Shown here: positions 24,214 to 37,300 of the stretch, in pieces
Numbering within the stretch: the first letter of the stretch is position 1
Layout of the letters: every line of letters begins with the position of its first letter
Assembly: GCF_000002075.1 (NCBI RefSeq)
Contig: NW_004797528.1
Coordinates: 561,638 to 625,637, forward strand
DNA length: 64,000 nt
Direction of reading: 5' to 3'
Origin: Aplysia californica
Lineage: Eukaryota > Mollusca > Gastropoda > Aplysiida > Aplysiidae
Position numbers and translations under genes: made by a program
Notes under the pieces: generated by a model
What the model was told of the DNA's origin: nothing
What the model saw: only the letters and a program-made list of their open reading frames with translations
Database searches by the model: none

Positions 24214-24675
24214 AAAAAGTATCCTTAAATAAGCTCATTCAACATTTCTCAACTGTGTAGGATCGCTTTGCCACTGTTCCCACAATTCAAACCACCTGGC
24301 CTACACCCAAATGAGTTCACAAAAACAGTTTGACTTGGGACGTTGCGTTACCTAAGACTTTTCTGCCATCCCCCTTAGTTTTGCAAGAGAAGCCACAGAC
24401 ATCATACTTTACCTTTCTGATCCAGCGGCCATCTGAGTGAGCCACTATCATAAAAAGTAAAAGTTGTCTTTTAGAAGTCTCTCTCTCAGATCTGTGTTTG
24501 GAATTTATCAAAGTAAAAAAGAAACAAAGGAATGAGAAAGCAGTGCAGTAGTGACAGAGCAAAGCACTTGCCACAGCACGGATGGCGGACAGTGTCATAA
24601 AACATGTCACTTCTAACACATTATAAATCAACAAAATATGTCCATCAGCTAAAAACCCATGTTACCAACTATATT

Positions 24676-24882
24676 GAGTTCGTCCTAAAATGTTTTAACT
24701 AGGAAAATATAATATCCATCAAACAAATAGATATATTTAAAACTGTGCAATATCAAATGACATTGTTTAATTGTCAGTCATTTAAAGCTGTGTAATTCAT
24801 GGCCATAAAAGTTCATAAAACAGGCCAAAAAACAAGAAACTTCTGTGCAAGAAGCGACACTTGAACCCTTTACCTACCTGCT
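24676..24882 (+). repeat. 206-bp direct repeat, copy 2
   Basis: Second copy of the 23514-23720 segment. Both end at 'gaaccctttacctacc'. Confidence 0.9.
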
Positions 24883-24883
24883 G

Positions 24884-25160
24884 TTGAAGCTAGAGAGGTG
24901 AGCAGAGTAAGTCTGATTCCGTCTAAGGACTTCTCTGTTGACACCCACCCCTTGGCGCTCATATGACCTTATGCAGTTGCAAGCGCCGTAAAACCCTCTA
25001 CTAAAACTAAAACTCTCTCTCTCCCCGTGCACCGACCCGACACCGACAACCCCCCCTCCTGAACACCACAGCTGTGTATGCACCATCACCACACACCACC
25101 AGTCTACTAACCCACACTGTGGGTGCCACACGGCTCAGAACTGGCATTGTCATCTTGAGA
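24884..25160 (-). repeat. dispersed repeat G, copy 1
   Basis: Contains a SINE-A tail (catatgaccttatgcagttg) flanked by sequence found in reverse at 38005-38262, including accatcaccacacaccacca and a 'ctctctctctcccc' stretch. Internal order is the same in both copies, so the whole composite moved or was duplicated as a unit. Confidence 0.75.
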
Positions 25161-25365
25161 TCAAATGGTCACATAGATCACAGCTAAACGGGTAGGAAAA
25201 ACATTTCTTCTCCTCCATATCTTACATTTACTTACAGAACTGAAAACCATTTGTACAGCTACAAAATTGTACAGAAACAATTTACAAATATACAGCATGC
25301 TAAACAGACAAAGCAGTATAAATTGTTCAATCATATTCATCTGTCCTAATGAGGATCATACGTGG

Positions 25366-25794
25366 CTCGACATGGTGAAATCAGGCGTTTGTCAAAATAA
25401 TCAAAGTGAAGAAACTGGCATTTTTCCAAGGGTTTGCGAATTTTCATCGAATTTTTGTTTTTCGGCTTAACACCTTTCACGCCTATTAACACATTTCTTT
25501 GTGGATTTTTCTGAAAAATGTTGGTTAAAGGCACCAAAAATGTTAATTTTCAGTTTCCACGAACTCTCAAGCTAAGGAAATAACTAATCTTCAGCGGCCA
25601 TTTTCTCAATAATTTTTACCTCTGAAACTAGGTGATCCCCAATCTCTTTCATTCGCAAATATCTCAACTTCTATTCAAGATAAATGGATATTTTTTTCAT
25701 CCAAAGCAAGACAAATGAACACAAGCTTTAAGATGATACCAATAACTCAACATGCCTCAAAATTGACAAGAGCCTGATTTCATCGCGTCATGAC
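25366..25794. mobile_element. MITE family F, copy 2
   Basis: Reverse-oriented relative of 16751-17180, with inverted ends tgaaatcaggcgtttgtcaa and ttgacaagagcctgatttca. Confidence 0.7.
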
Positions 25795-26526
25795 ACATAT
25801 GCTGGACTTGCCATAAAAAAACCTGTGCTTCTGGAGAAAACTTGCCAATAAAATAGCAATGCTATATATACACACACACACACATATATATTTTTTTTTT
25901 GTGTGTGTGTGACACTGTATGTATTGAGGGCAATAGCTGAAGTATCGAAACAGGAGGTTTTGACAAAAATCACTTTTCGACATAAGGACACCATAATTTA
26001 ACTGGTTTCTCATGAAGTGGTGAAACATAATCATTATCATTTGATAACAATTAAACCCCTTACCTCTTTTTAGGTACCCATATCCCTAAATTTCAGAGGT
26101 GAAAAATGTCTGTTCTCGCACGACAAATTCATTTTCTATCAGATTCACAAAGGTTATTGAGCATGGTACAGGCTAGCAGATTTGGAGGAAGCTAAATTTA
26201 AAATATCTGACTGCAATCAGGAACACTCAGTGAGCACCATATCCCATTCTCTCAGCAGAAACTTTGAACACACACATCACTGTGTACACATTCCCTGTAT
26301 ATCATTACATGGCTGGCATGAGCATAAAGATATCAGTGAGACATCAATACAGTAAAACAATTCAGTGTGTGCATTTGTAAGCATTCAAGTATTCGCAAAC
26401 GTGCATAAATTACACTCACACGTAACAAGCACACAAGTGGTTTCATATGTACAACATCAGAGTATCAATGAGAAAAAGCAAATGTATGTACACACATACA
26501 TCCATGCACTTTCATGCACACACCAC
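25795..26526. other. possible 3' UTR of the ZNF236-like gene and flanking DNA
   Basis: Lies downstream (on the - strand) of the stop at 26658-26660. Contains a CA/TA microsatellite (25866-25912). No clear AATAAA (TTTATT on the + strand) was found close to the stop. Confidence 0.35.
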
Positions 26527-26690
26527 ACACTCACTGTCTACACGTATTCACCTTCAACCCACCGGGAAAACTGCTCAGTGAGCAAAGAAGTCGAGCACAC
26601 ACCACGAACACACTCTGTCTACACGCATCCACCTTCATCAACCCACCGGGAAACTGCTCAGTGAGCAAAGAGGTCAACCACCTCCGCCAA
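26527..26690. repeat. about 80-bp tandem duplication spanning the ZNF236-like stop codon
   Basis: Two units share accgggaaa(a)ctgctcagtg and agcaaagaggtc-like sequence. The right unit holds the functional end of the open frame. The left unit, in the 3' UTR, repeats the same codons and stop. Confidence 0.8.
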
Positions 26691-27043
26691 ATCCATACCC
26701 TCCGCCTCCATAACCCCAGCGACCCCTACGCTGACCTCTGAACCCATTCCACCCTGACCCTCGCCCATCCCCTGCTCGCTCCTCCCCGGGAACTCTGCGG
26801 CACCGGTGGAGCTGGTAGAGGGCCCGGCCCCGGCAGCAGAGCGGGCCAGATTCATGGAGCTGACCATGTCGGCGTGGTGGGCCCTCTTGATGTGTGTCTT
26901 GAGGTTTCCACTCTGCACAAAACTGGCCGTGCAGTACTGGCAGGCGTGTGGCTTCTCCCCGCTGTGCTTGCGCAGGTGTACCTGCAGCGCATTCTTCTGG
27001 TTGAAGGCCTTGGAGCAGATGTTGCAGGTGAAGGGGCGCTCAC
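26658..27043 (-). CDS. ZNF236: ZNF236-like exon 27 (last coding exon)
   Basis: Residues about 1599-1726. Enters in phase 1 after acceptor tatttccag. Encodes fingers 19 ([23 protein letters not shown]) and 20 (HACQYC...HIKRAH), then a Gly/Ser/Glu-rich tail ending DLFAH and TGA at 26660-26658. Confidence 0.95.
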
Positions 27044-30000
27044 CTGGAAATACAACAAGGCGTCACTTTTCGCCCAATTCTGTTACTTTTAGTTAGCGGG
27101 ACTAAGCAGCTCGCCGGCGCTTCCCTGCTCAGGGGTCACACATTTTATGAGTCCTGAAGCTACTTTGGCAGTGTTCGTTAAGAATTTCGCATTTTTATCT
27201 ATGTTTGAAACGATATAACTTCTTTCCCACCTCACACAGCAAACCATTACACTGATGTACTAAAAGCTCAATGTCTTGAGATTTACTCTGTGTTAGAATG
27301 GTTAATTTCAGTGCCTTAGTTTTTGCTCTAGACAAGTGTTTGTAGGGTACCCAATTTGTTCTATTTCAGATAGATACTTATGAATAAATTATTGATTACT
27401 TAAAAATGGCTTGACAGATCTCTCCAAAATCAGTGGTAAACTGACTACGAGTATCATGTCTGTTACCACGAGAAATCTTAAATCTGCGCGGGTAGTAATA
27501 AATGCTTTACCATTTAGTACACAAGAGAAAGGTACTCTGCATTTGTCTATGAATTATGCTGCGTCTGTGGCAGCCTGCATACAGCCAAGAAAGATATGCG
27601 ATTTTTATTTTTTTTAGGCCCACAAAACTGTGTGAATACATGGGTGGAGATGAATTACTTGTGTCGAATAAAGACAATGACTGCTAAAACATTTATTCTT
27701 AGTTTTGTATCGGAAATATGCGTGGTCACTTATGAATGTAAAGAAATCAGAACGTTCAAACACATTTCAAACTCTCAACAGTCTGTGAGAATTTACCAAA
27801 AAAAAGATAACGATTCATTGTCTCACAGACCCTTGCCCTTTATCATAAGGTACACCAAAGAGTCTACATAACAAGAGGGGCCACTCCTCTCTTTGAGTCA
27901 ATTTAAAAAGTGTCCTCAAAATTCGGTGGCGCCCTCTTCGCAAATGCGCACCCTTTGCAAACAGAGTTACCCTACTTGAGTTTAAAAAATCAAAGTGAAA
28001 CTAGCAAGTTTTTGGATAAATTTCGGAAGAACACTTTTTTAAAATGGTTATGCTGACAAAAAACCTCTTCCGGGTTATTGTTTTCTTCGTTTAATTTGAC
28101 TTTAGAATGAAAGGCGAGAGGTCATTAAAAAATTTTTTTAACTAAAACTCTGCACTGAACGAACCCAAACTGCTGATGAACAGCAGTCAATCTGCGAACG
28201 CAAGGAGGTGCTATTCCTATTCTTCTTCCGGAAAACGAAAGAGAGCTTCAAAACAGACTGCAGCGCCATCTGAAGCAAAGAGCGGACTTCCGGCGGACAC
28301 TTTTTTGGCTGAGTGGACCATCTTATTATGTACTATCTTTGGGTACACTTAGCACAACCTTTCAAAAGACATTAAGAAGGTCATGTCAAGTTCCGCCTTT
28401 TGAATGGTGCATTTGAACTCTTCAACTTGCATGACTTTGCTGATGTCGACTCTCATGTTGAGTGGGTCTGGTGTTTTGATGATTTTCATTGCCTCCGTTT
28501 TGCTCGTGCTGATCTTCATGTTGTGATCTTTGCAGCTTTTGTTCAGTGTCTTTTCGTCGTCGCTTAGTATGCTCTGATCACAGGCAAACAGAAGCTTACT
28601 GATCGTGTTTTCTGGTTTAGCTTTTGCTGTTATTTTGTCCACATATATATTAAAAAGAGTTAAAGGGATAAAGCACATCCTTGTTTTACTCCTGATCTTA
28701 CTTGGACTATTGTGCTTTTCCAAGTGGAGTCTTTACTATTGTTTTGCCATTATCAAACAGTGGAATCCTGTCGTAACGAGAGGGAGGGGACTGGAGCGAA
28801 ATGTCCGTTATAGTAGGACTCTCATTATAAGGGATACAGTAATAAAATCAAAGGAAAGTAGGCCAAATCTCTGAGTTTGGTGTTCCGTTTATTTCTTTTT
28901 ATTATCTCCCCTGATGATGATTTTGTTCAACAAGAACTCTATGTCTTACTTGATCAAAACTCAAATCAGGTTTCTTTCTCTAACGTTAGCAATGTTGACA
29001 GCTCGGCATTGGCGATCCGAAAGCAAGGGTTCTAGGCCAACTCGCCTGCTGTGTTGTTCCCCACCCTACTACACTCTGTGGTGCGTTCCGTTTGTTTGCG
29101 CACAAGTGGTACACAACACCACACCCAGCCTACGTCACATATTCGCTCTATCCATCACACCACTGTGACCTCTCCATCCCCGCATCGGAGAAGTGAGAGA
29201 CATGGTAGGTCTAGATAATCTAAACTAGGCTGGCCCTGCTTGTCTGTGCATGCCACAACCTCCCCACTCATTCGCTCCGGCCTTGTTGGCACACGTGGGC
29301 TCTTCCATTCCTTTTTTCGTTAGATCACCAACAAGTTTCTCAACTGGCGAAGTTAATAAATATTCATAATTGGCCTATGGGCTGTGCACAGCAGCAGCAA
29401 TATTCGGCTATAACCGACTCGCGTGTTTGTCAGATTGCGCTATAGCAGTATTTTATTTACAAAGATAAATAAGTACAGAAAACAGGGTTTTAGAATAGTG
29501 TCTTTATAACAGACTTCTCGTTATTTCAAGACTCATTATAAGTGGACTTCACTGTAGAGTGCCACAATGATTTCCAGATTGCGTATTCTTCCTGCACTGT
29601 CCGCAATCTGTCTTGGTGTACTCTGTCAAAGGCCTTTCATTGGTCCACAAAGACAGTGTTACGTTATAATAAAGCAGTACTATCATGCAACCTCCGTAGG
29701 ATATAACCAGAAATAATTTTCAAAATGTGACTCCACTGGTTCTTCCCCTATTTTCACCTGTTTCGGAAAACCTAAAGGGTCAGATTTTGACGTGACCGCA
29801 ACTTATCACTCACCTGTGTGTATCCTCATGTGCCTCTCCACCTGACTCGGCTTCTGAAAGGCTTTCTGGCACACGTTGCACCGATGGGGCGTGGCCTTGG
29901 GCTTCTTGGCCACCGGGCCCGGGCCGTGAGTGTGCATATGTTCTCGGAGGTGAGCTGCGCGCTTGAAGCCTTTGTAGCAGATCTGTGGGATCAGGGAAAA

Positions 30001-31301
30001 ACGTTTTAGAAAGAGTTTTACAGCCATTGCAATCCAGTTAAGTCATATTAGTACCAAAGATAAGTGGTGCAACCAGATTGTAACATAAAATTAAAGTAAG
30101 AGAAGAGATAAGGACGATAGATATTTGATCAGAAAGAAGAAGCAAACCACACAAGAGTATCCAGCAACCACCCACAGGGGAAAATATGTAACATTGTGTA
30201 AAATCTATTTCAAATAGTAAGGAATGTCGTTCCTGGATAGTTAGCACAAGAAAGCTTTCAAACTTTCATCATCACAAAGTTCGGATATGAAAACATTTCA
30301 ATAGAGCAAGCCTCAGCCCAAAAGTTATTTTTTCACCTATTTCCTATCCCATTCCAGCACTCTCCAACATGTCCCGACTGCACGTTCGCCGACACACCCA
30401 CACGCACACACACACACGCACACACACACACATCCACACGCACGCACCCACACGCACACACACCCACACGCACATACACACACACATCCACACACACACA
30501 CACCCACACACGCACACACGCACACACACACACGCGCACACACACACACACACACGCACACACACACACACACGCACACATCCACACGCACACATCCACA
30601 CGCACACACACACACCCACACTAACACACTATACATACCCCACAGATATGCTGTCGCTCTGTACCCTCCTGCTGCTGCTCAGCCAGGTTCACCACCTCAG
30701 CCGTAGGGATGAGAGCGTTTGTGTCGACTTCTTCCTGGTCCTCATCTTCTTCATCATCATCTAGCGGGTTACCATGGTGACCCATGCTTGGATTCTGGTC
30801 CTAGAGCGGGGAAAAAAAATGTCAATATCATAATGCTGAAAGACACTACTTTTTCACAAAATCCAAGACACTCATCGAGGATATTTGCAACTGTGTGAAA
30901 ATAAGCTTCTTTTGCAAAAGACAAGGGGGGGAATTATAAAATTCTGCCCCTTTTTTATTTAATTTTTTTTTATCAAGTTTTTTTTTTCAAGCACATTTCT
31001 TTAAAGGTCATACTATCACAACCAACAGCAAAAACAGTAGAAACATATTCACCAATTGTGTAATGTGAACCATGCGGGCATCATCTCCAGAGAGGGTAAA
31101 TTTTTGGTCTTCCTCTTCAACTTCTTCCATCTTCACAAGACCCAGACTTGTGCCTGAGTTGGGGTGGATGTTCACAGATTGGACTGCCAAACGCTGCAAA
31201 GACAAATTAGAGGCAAAACACATGAGAGACAGACACTGTGAAAGCACTGTTATACAATCCGTAAAAAGGCTATTTCTTAGATGAATCTGCATAAGCTCAG
31301 G

Positions 31302-31374
<73 letters not shown>

Positions 31375-34300
31375 ACACATCAGCTTTGTGTTTACCTGTC
31401 CATCCACTGTGACATAGGCTGTACTCTCCGACTCCTGACCCTTCACCCCTTGGTGACCTTGCAGATCCTCCATCGACTGAACAATCACGTTTGGATTTAC
31501 ACCATCAGACATGCAGGCCGGCTGTGGAGAGACCAGTCCAAAGTTTAGACAAAACATTCAAAATCTGCAGTTTCTCAATAGAAATAAAAATAGTAGCTTC
31601 TTGCCTAACATCAACATACTGTTAAGCTTCAGACAAAGTACAGAGATTAACTAAACTAATTTCCTTAATACATAGGTGGACAGGACTAGATCTTCATAAG
31701 CTAGGAACCAGTCACAACTTAAAACAGGGAGTCAAGTTTAACTATGAAGTTGAGGGTCACCTCTTGGGTAAAATTCATAAAACAATAATCCCCCCCCCCC
31801 CTCCCCCCACATCACCCCCAAGTTGGATGAAGATGGGAGTGGGAGAGGTGGGATGATTAAGACAACATTGAACAAGAGCTCTACACATTATTGTTGATGG
31901 TGAATTTAGTTTTAGTAGTTACTAGAGAGTACAAAACTAAAGGGGGATGAGAGATACACCTATAGATGTTTGATGGGAAAGAAGTAGCAAACCACACCAG
32001 AGCACCTGCCAACAGCCACACTGATGGCAAATAGATGGCGATATTTTCACAAAACAATCACAGAAGACTACTACTCTCCCTGCAATTTCCAATTAATTGT
32101 ACATTAAAAAAACATTTCAAACTCAAAACAAAATGTCACCACACCTACCAAATATTTAAAAAACAAACTGGCATGCCATATATTTCAAACAGAAATTTGG
32201 AAAATAGCTGAAATTGTCATAGAGAAACGCTACTAAAATCTGCAATAAGAAACGGATGGAAAAGATCCCACCCTAGTCACAACAGACGTGACTCTTACTA
32301 CATGCTAAATAGAGCAGACCAGGTCACAATCTTTCCGACTCCATTGTGGCCACAACACTCAAACACCATATGCACGCTAAATTAAAAGTAGCAAAGTCCG
32401 CGATCTGCAAATGTGGACACGACCAAGAGGATGCCAACCATATCCTTCAGCACTGCTTGCGCTGTGCGACCCTTCGTACAAAGACGTGGCAGAATGTGAC
32501 CCCTCTTGAGAGAAAGCTCTATGGCAGTCTCTCAGATTTGAAGTGGACTGCACAGTTTGTGCCGGACTGACGGTCTAGCTACCGTCATCGAGAACAAGGA
32601 AGAAGAAGAAGCCCTAAACAAAAGTGGTTGTCTTAGGCAGACATCTTGGATGGTGTCATTATATTTTTAGTAAGTGTTTTATTATGTCGGTGATTTGTGA
32701 AATCTTTGTAGTTCAAAATTTAATATATCATATTTTCATAGAGAAAAAAAAAATCCAGCAATGATTTACCTGCAGCTGGATTCCCTGTAGAATGGTGTGC
32801 TCTCCTGCACTGCCCATCACAGCGTCGCTGGTCACGATGCCGTGAGACAGCTGTCGGCCAATCAGAGAGTCCGACACCGACATGCTAGTGGCAATGAGCC
32901 TGTCCTGGCCCAGCATAGCGTCGGACACCTGCCCCGCCCCCTGGCTCAGGTAGTTGTCCTGAGAGGTGTGCACCGACTGACCCAACAGAGAGTCTGTGGC
33001 ACTGGTGTGCATTCTGGGCGACGGCTGACCGAGGAGGGCGTCAGAGACTCTGTGAGGGGTCATCACCTGAGAAAACGCACAATGAAGATCTAATTAGAAC
33101 CAAGTCAAAACCAAAACATAGCATGACGTGCTTCATGAAATATGCCGAACCCAAAATAAGGAGGCTACCGATACAATTTGTTTTAGAACACATTTGAACC
33201 TAGAATAAGGCCATCTCATACAATTTGTGTCAGGAGAAGAGCTTTTCTTGTTTTAGTAGAAGTTTTACGGCGCTCGCAACTGCATAAGGTCATATGAGCA
33301 CCAGAAGATTAGAGCTGTTACAAGAGAGTAACAAACATAAAAAAGAAGTAGGGGAGATAAGGAAGATAGATGTTTGATAGGAAAGCAGAAGCAAACCACA
33401 CCAGAGCACCCGCCTTACCCACGAAAAAGAGCTTTCCGCCACCGAGGACACAAACAAAACTGGAAAAATGCAAATCCGAGAACATAAGAGTGACTTCAGC
33501 TAACGGCAGCTCACATGGACACCTACACTCTCCTTATCGTTAAACTCTATCATACATCACTTTTTAACCTTTTTAACCCTTCCAGCCCCAGCCATTTTTT
33601 TGCACTCCCAAACCCCAGTCCCAGCCAATACAGTAGTATTTCAGAAAAAGAGGCATGCATTAAAAAAAGTGATGTTATGAGGTTTAGATAATAACATATA
33701 ACAATCTTTAAAAGTAAATGAACAAATATTATGAAAATTAACATTTAATTAGGTTTGTTAATTTCGAAAAATGCGCAAATTCAGTACCCCCTAAACTGAG
33801 AATATAGGCTCTTGGGACAGTGGGAGGTACAAGAGCTGCTGAAAATATACGTGCATGGGGCTGGAGGGGCTAAATGGCGTATGGTGGAGTCTTACACTAA
33901 GCAGTCCATATTTATTAGAATCATTATGCTCAGCTTCCAAATCACGTTTAAAATTTGCATTCCTTACAACTGGTGAAAAGATCACCCATGGGGATATCCA
34001 ACTGCAACTCTTCGTAACAGCCAGGTCAGCCTTCAACAAAGCCTTAACAAGAAGCACAGGCAGCAAGCAAACGTAGCCAAAAATGTGTTGTTGTTACGTT
34101 GATGTTGTATAGATCCACAGCTAAAAGCAAAAGCCTTGACAATTTTCACAATAATTCTACTCTGGTTTTCTTTTTCGATCTAATAATACAAATTTCTCCA
34201 TCTTCCAGTACACTGTTGGGTTTATCCAGCCTACATCATATACTTTATTAGGAATTTTGGACCACATCTACTCAAAAATAGCTTTATCATAAAAGTCAAT

Positions 34301-37300
34301 GTCAGGTCCATATATCATTTTTTTAAACATGAATCTGATAAAAAGAAAGTCCCGTTAAAAAAACTCTAAGTCTAAACCTCAATTCAAATTAAAAAATATA
34401 CCTCAGAGACAACAACTAGGTCCTTAGCCATCTTTTGAGAAAAGTTCTGGTTACAATATAAGTTATAGATGGCATACATATAAATGCAAACGTAGTACTT
34501 GCACTTTTTAGATCTGAGAATTGAGAAAGGGATAAAAATTACCCATCTGCTTTCAATGCTCGATACGGATCTACCATCAAATATCGAAACAACCCTGGAG
34601 AGAAGAAGCAGACCCAACCATTTGGCCCATGTGGAACATACAGCTCTAACTATGACGCAGAGAGAATCGCCATAGTAAAGACCCTGGAGCAAATCACCCA
34701 AGACTTTTTGGAAGGCGCAGTAACACCAGGGGATGTTGTTGTCTTCTCTGACTCAATGTCAGTACTCCAAGCCGTTGAAGGAGGAGACTACAGAGGTGAC
34801 GTTCACTGCCCAAACCTGGCAGTTCTTCAACGCAAACTCCTACACACACCTACAGGCTTACAAAGCCTGCTCTACTCTGGCGTTGACCAGATGACAAGGA
34901 CATGTGGTTACTTGAGGGAGGCATTGCGCTGCCAGAGCGAAATGCTTGCAGCTAAAGGGATTTGAAAACAACAACAACAACCCATCTGCTTGTTTAACGC
35001 TACGTGTGCGAGTTTAATGCCACTTCCTACATTGTTAAGTAATTAACCCTATCCGTACGTCATGTTTTACTATTGTATCCATACGACGTGGGGAACTCTG
35101 TGCCACCACTTTCCAAAGAGGAAATTTACTCGTAAATCCGATCTGTATGCTTTGCATAGCAGTCTGTCAAAATGAGAAATACTGAAAGTTTCAAAGAGAT
35201 CTTCGTACTAGAAGTATTCTAAAATGTGAAGAATACAACCCCGGGGGTAAAAAATGCCCCCAGGGCCTACGGATAGGGTTAAGAAGACAGACATTCGAAT
35301 AGAATTCAGAAAACGTTTACGCTTGACCGTTCAGTACGGCCGGAAGAGACAAAGCATTCACCTGAGCCGAGGTGTGAACAGGCAGAGAGAGGATCTCCTG
35401 GGAGGACTGTCTGCTCTCCAGGTGCTGACCACTGACCACTGAGCCGGCCGAGGCCGTGGGGACAAACAGGCTGTCCGCCTGGACCGAGATGCCCGGCTGG
35501 GACTGGTGCACCAGCAGACCCTCCGAGTTACGCATCTGGATGATGAGGCCATCCGAGGCCGCCGGGACACCTTGTCCCATCAGACCTTCCGTAGTTTGTG
35601 AACCTGAGGGGGGGGGGAGAGAAACAAACAACAATGAACAACCAGTTGGGGAACACCCTACACAGAGCTCCGTGATGACAAAAATGATGATTTTAGTTTT
35701 AGTAAGTGTTTTACGGAACTTGAAACACAACAAGGTCATGACATAAGTGCCGAAGATTAGAGGTGTTACAAGGGAGTAACAAACACAAAAAAGGAGGGGA
35801 GATAAAGACGATAGATGTTTAATAGGAAAGAAGGAGCAAACTACACCAGAGCACCCGCCAACCACCCACGCTGAGAGAACTACAACAAACAACCGGTTGG
35901 GGAACACCCAATTATCACACACTCTTTAGTAAAAAGTTAGTTGTTGCTGAGATGTCAACAAAACAATGCCTGGGTTGTGTCGGATTTCAAGGTGAGGACC
36001 TACAGGTTTCCCACTTTCCCAATGGTGGTTTTGTTTGGGGGGGGTTGGGGGGGGGGGGTGAAATTTATCAAAGGATTATGTATTTTATAATGTCATTGGA
36101 AAGGTCTTTTAAAGAGGAATTTTAAAATGTTAGTCAGAGACAGCAAAGGCTGGTGAAAAAAAGTTATTTAATGAAATGTAACCTCACCTTGACGCAAGCA
36201 ACACAATCAATGAATATCACCAAATTTCGTTTAATAATCAGACCTGCCACTCTTTAAAATCTAAAAACCAGGATCTCAGGGGGGAAAACAGTGATTTGTT
36301 GAAAAAAAATTGGGATCTGCGACAAATCACCACGGCGACTGCCAAGCTGACTAAAGAATTTTCCTGCGGTGTCCATATATATATGTCTCAAGTTGGAATG
36401 CCAAATCGATACTACTCCCATGATAGTTGAAATAACACATGCGAGCAAAGTTCCAACACAACTTGGGCCATTCAACTACTAAATTCTGCATCGATATTTT
36501 GGGAAATATTGCTCTGAGTTCCGGCTGACAAAAAGTTAATTTAACAGGAGCTTCCCGCAGCAACAACCAATCCTCACCATCCACCGATTGTAAAGTCTGC
36601 GTAGTCATCATGGCGTCAGGGTTGGACATGCTCTGACCAATCAGATTGTCCGAGTTCACCGGCAGGGCTGACGAGACGACCACGCCTCCCTGGGCCGCCA
36701 ATTCCACGCCTACTTGGGAGAGGTCAGCTGTCAAGGTCGGCTGGATGCCGCTGGGGTTTATGGTGATGAAACCGTTCTGCTGAAGCTGCTGGAACACTGA
36801 GGCGTCAATCTGGACCTAGATTGTAAAGAAGGTCAAAAGAAATTTATCATAATGAAACAAATATTAAGTCACACCTGAGATAACAAAGCTAAAGAAAGTT
36901 CAAATTAAACACAAACCAAAAACACTGACAAAAATCTAAAAGACACCAACACTCTGACCTACTACATTAAGCAAGTCATGATTTTCAGGATTCCCTTTTG
37001 ATGCAAATCATCCTCTTCTATAAATTGTCCTTCTCTCACATATATATATAAAGATGGTAAGTAGTTCACATACAAAATTTAATGAACATTTGAGATGGAA
37101 AAAAATGTTACTAACTGCTTGCTGTAGCAGTCCAGGGTCAAGGCCAGACAGCTGGAAGCTCTGGCCCAGCTGGTTGAGAGGTGCGGTGATGTGCAGCTGG
37201 ATGCCACTGTCCAGACCTTGGAGAACCTGAGAACACAGTAACAGCCAAGAATTAAGTTATGCTCAAGTCTTTTAGTGAGTTTTGCGGCAATTGCAACGCA

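Noticed and set aside
27871-28325. Firm call of a MITE
   Set aside because: The inverted ends are diverged and no target duplication is clear, so it is kept only as a low-confidence candidate.
30333-30764. Cys/Val and His/Thr-rich open frames
   Set aside because: Produced by the CA/GT microsatellite. Only the exon at 30639-30800 is real, on the - strand.
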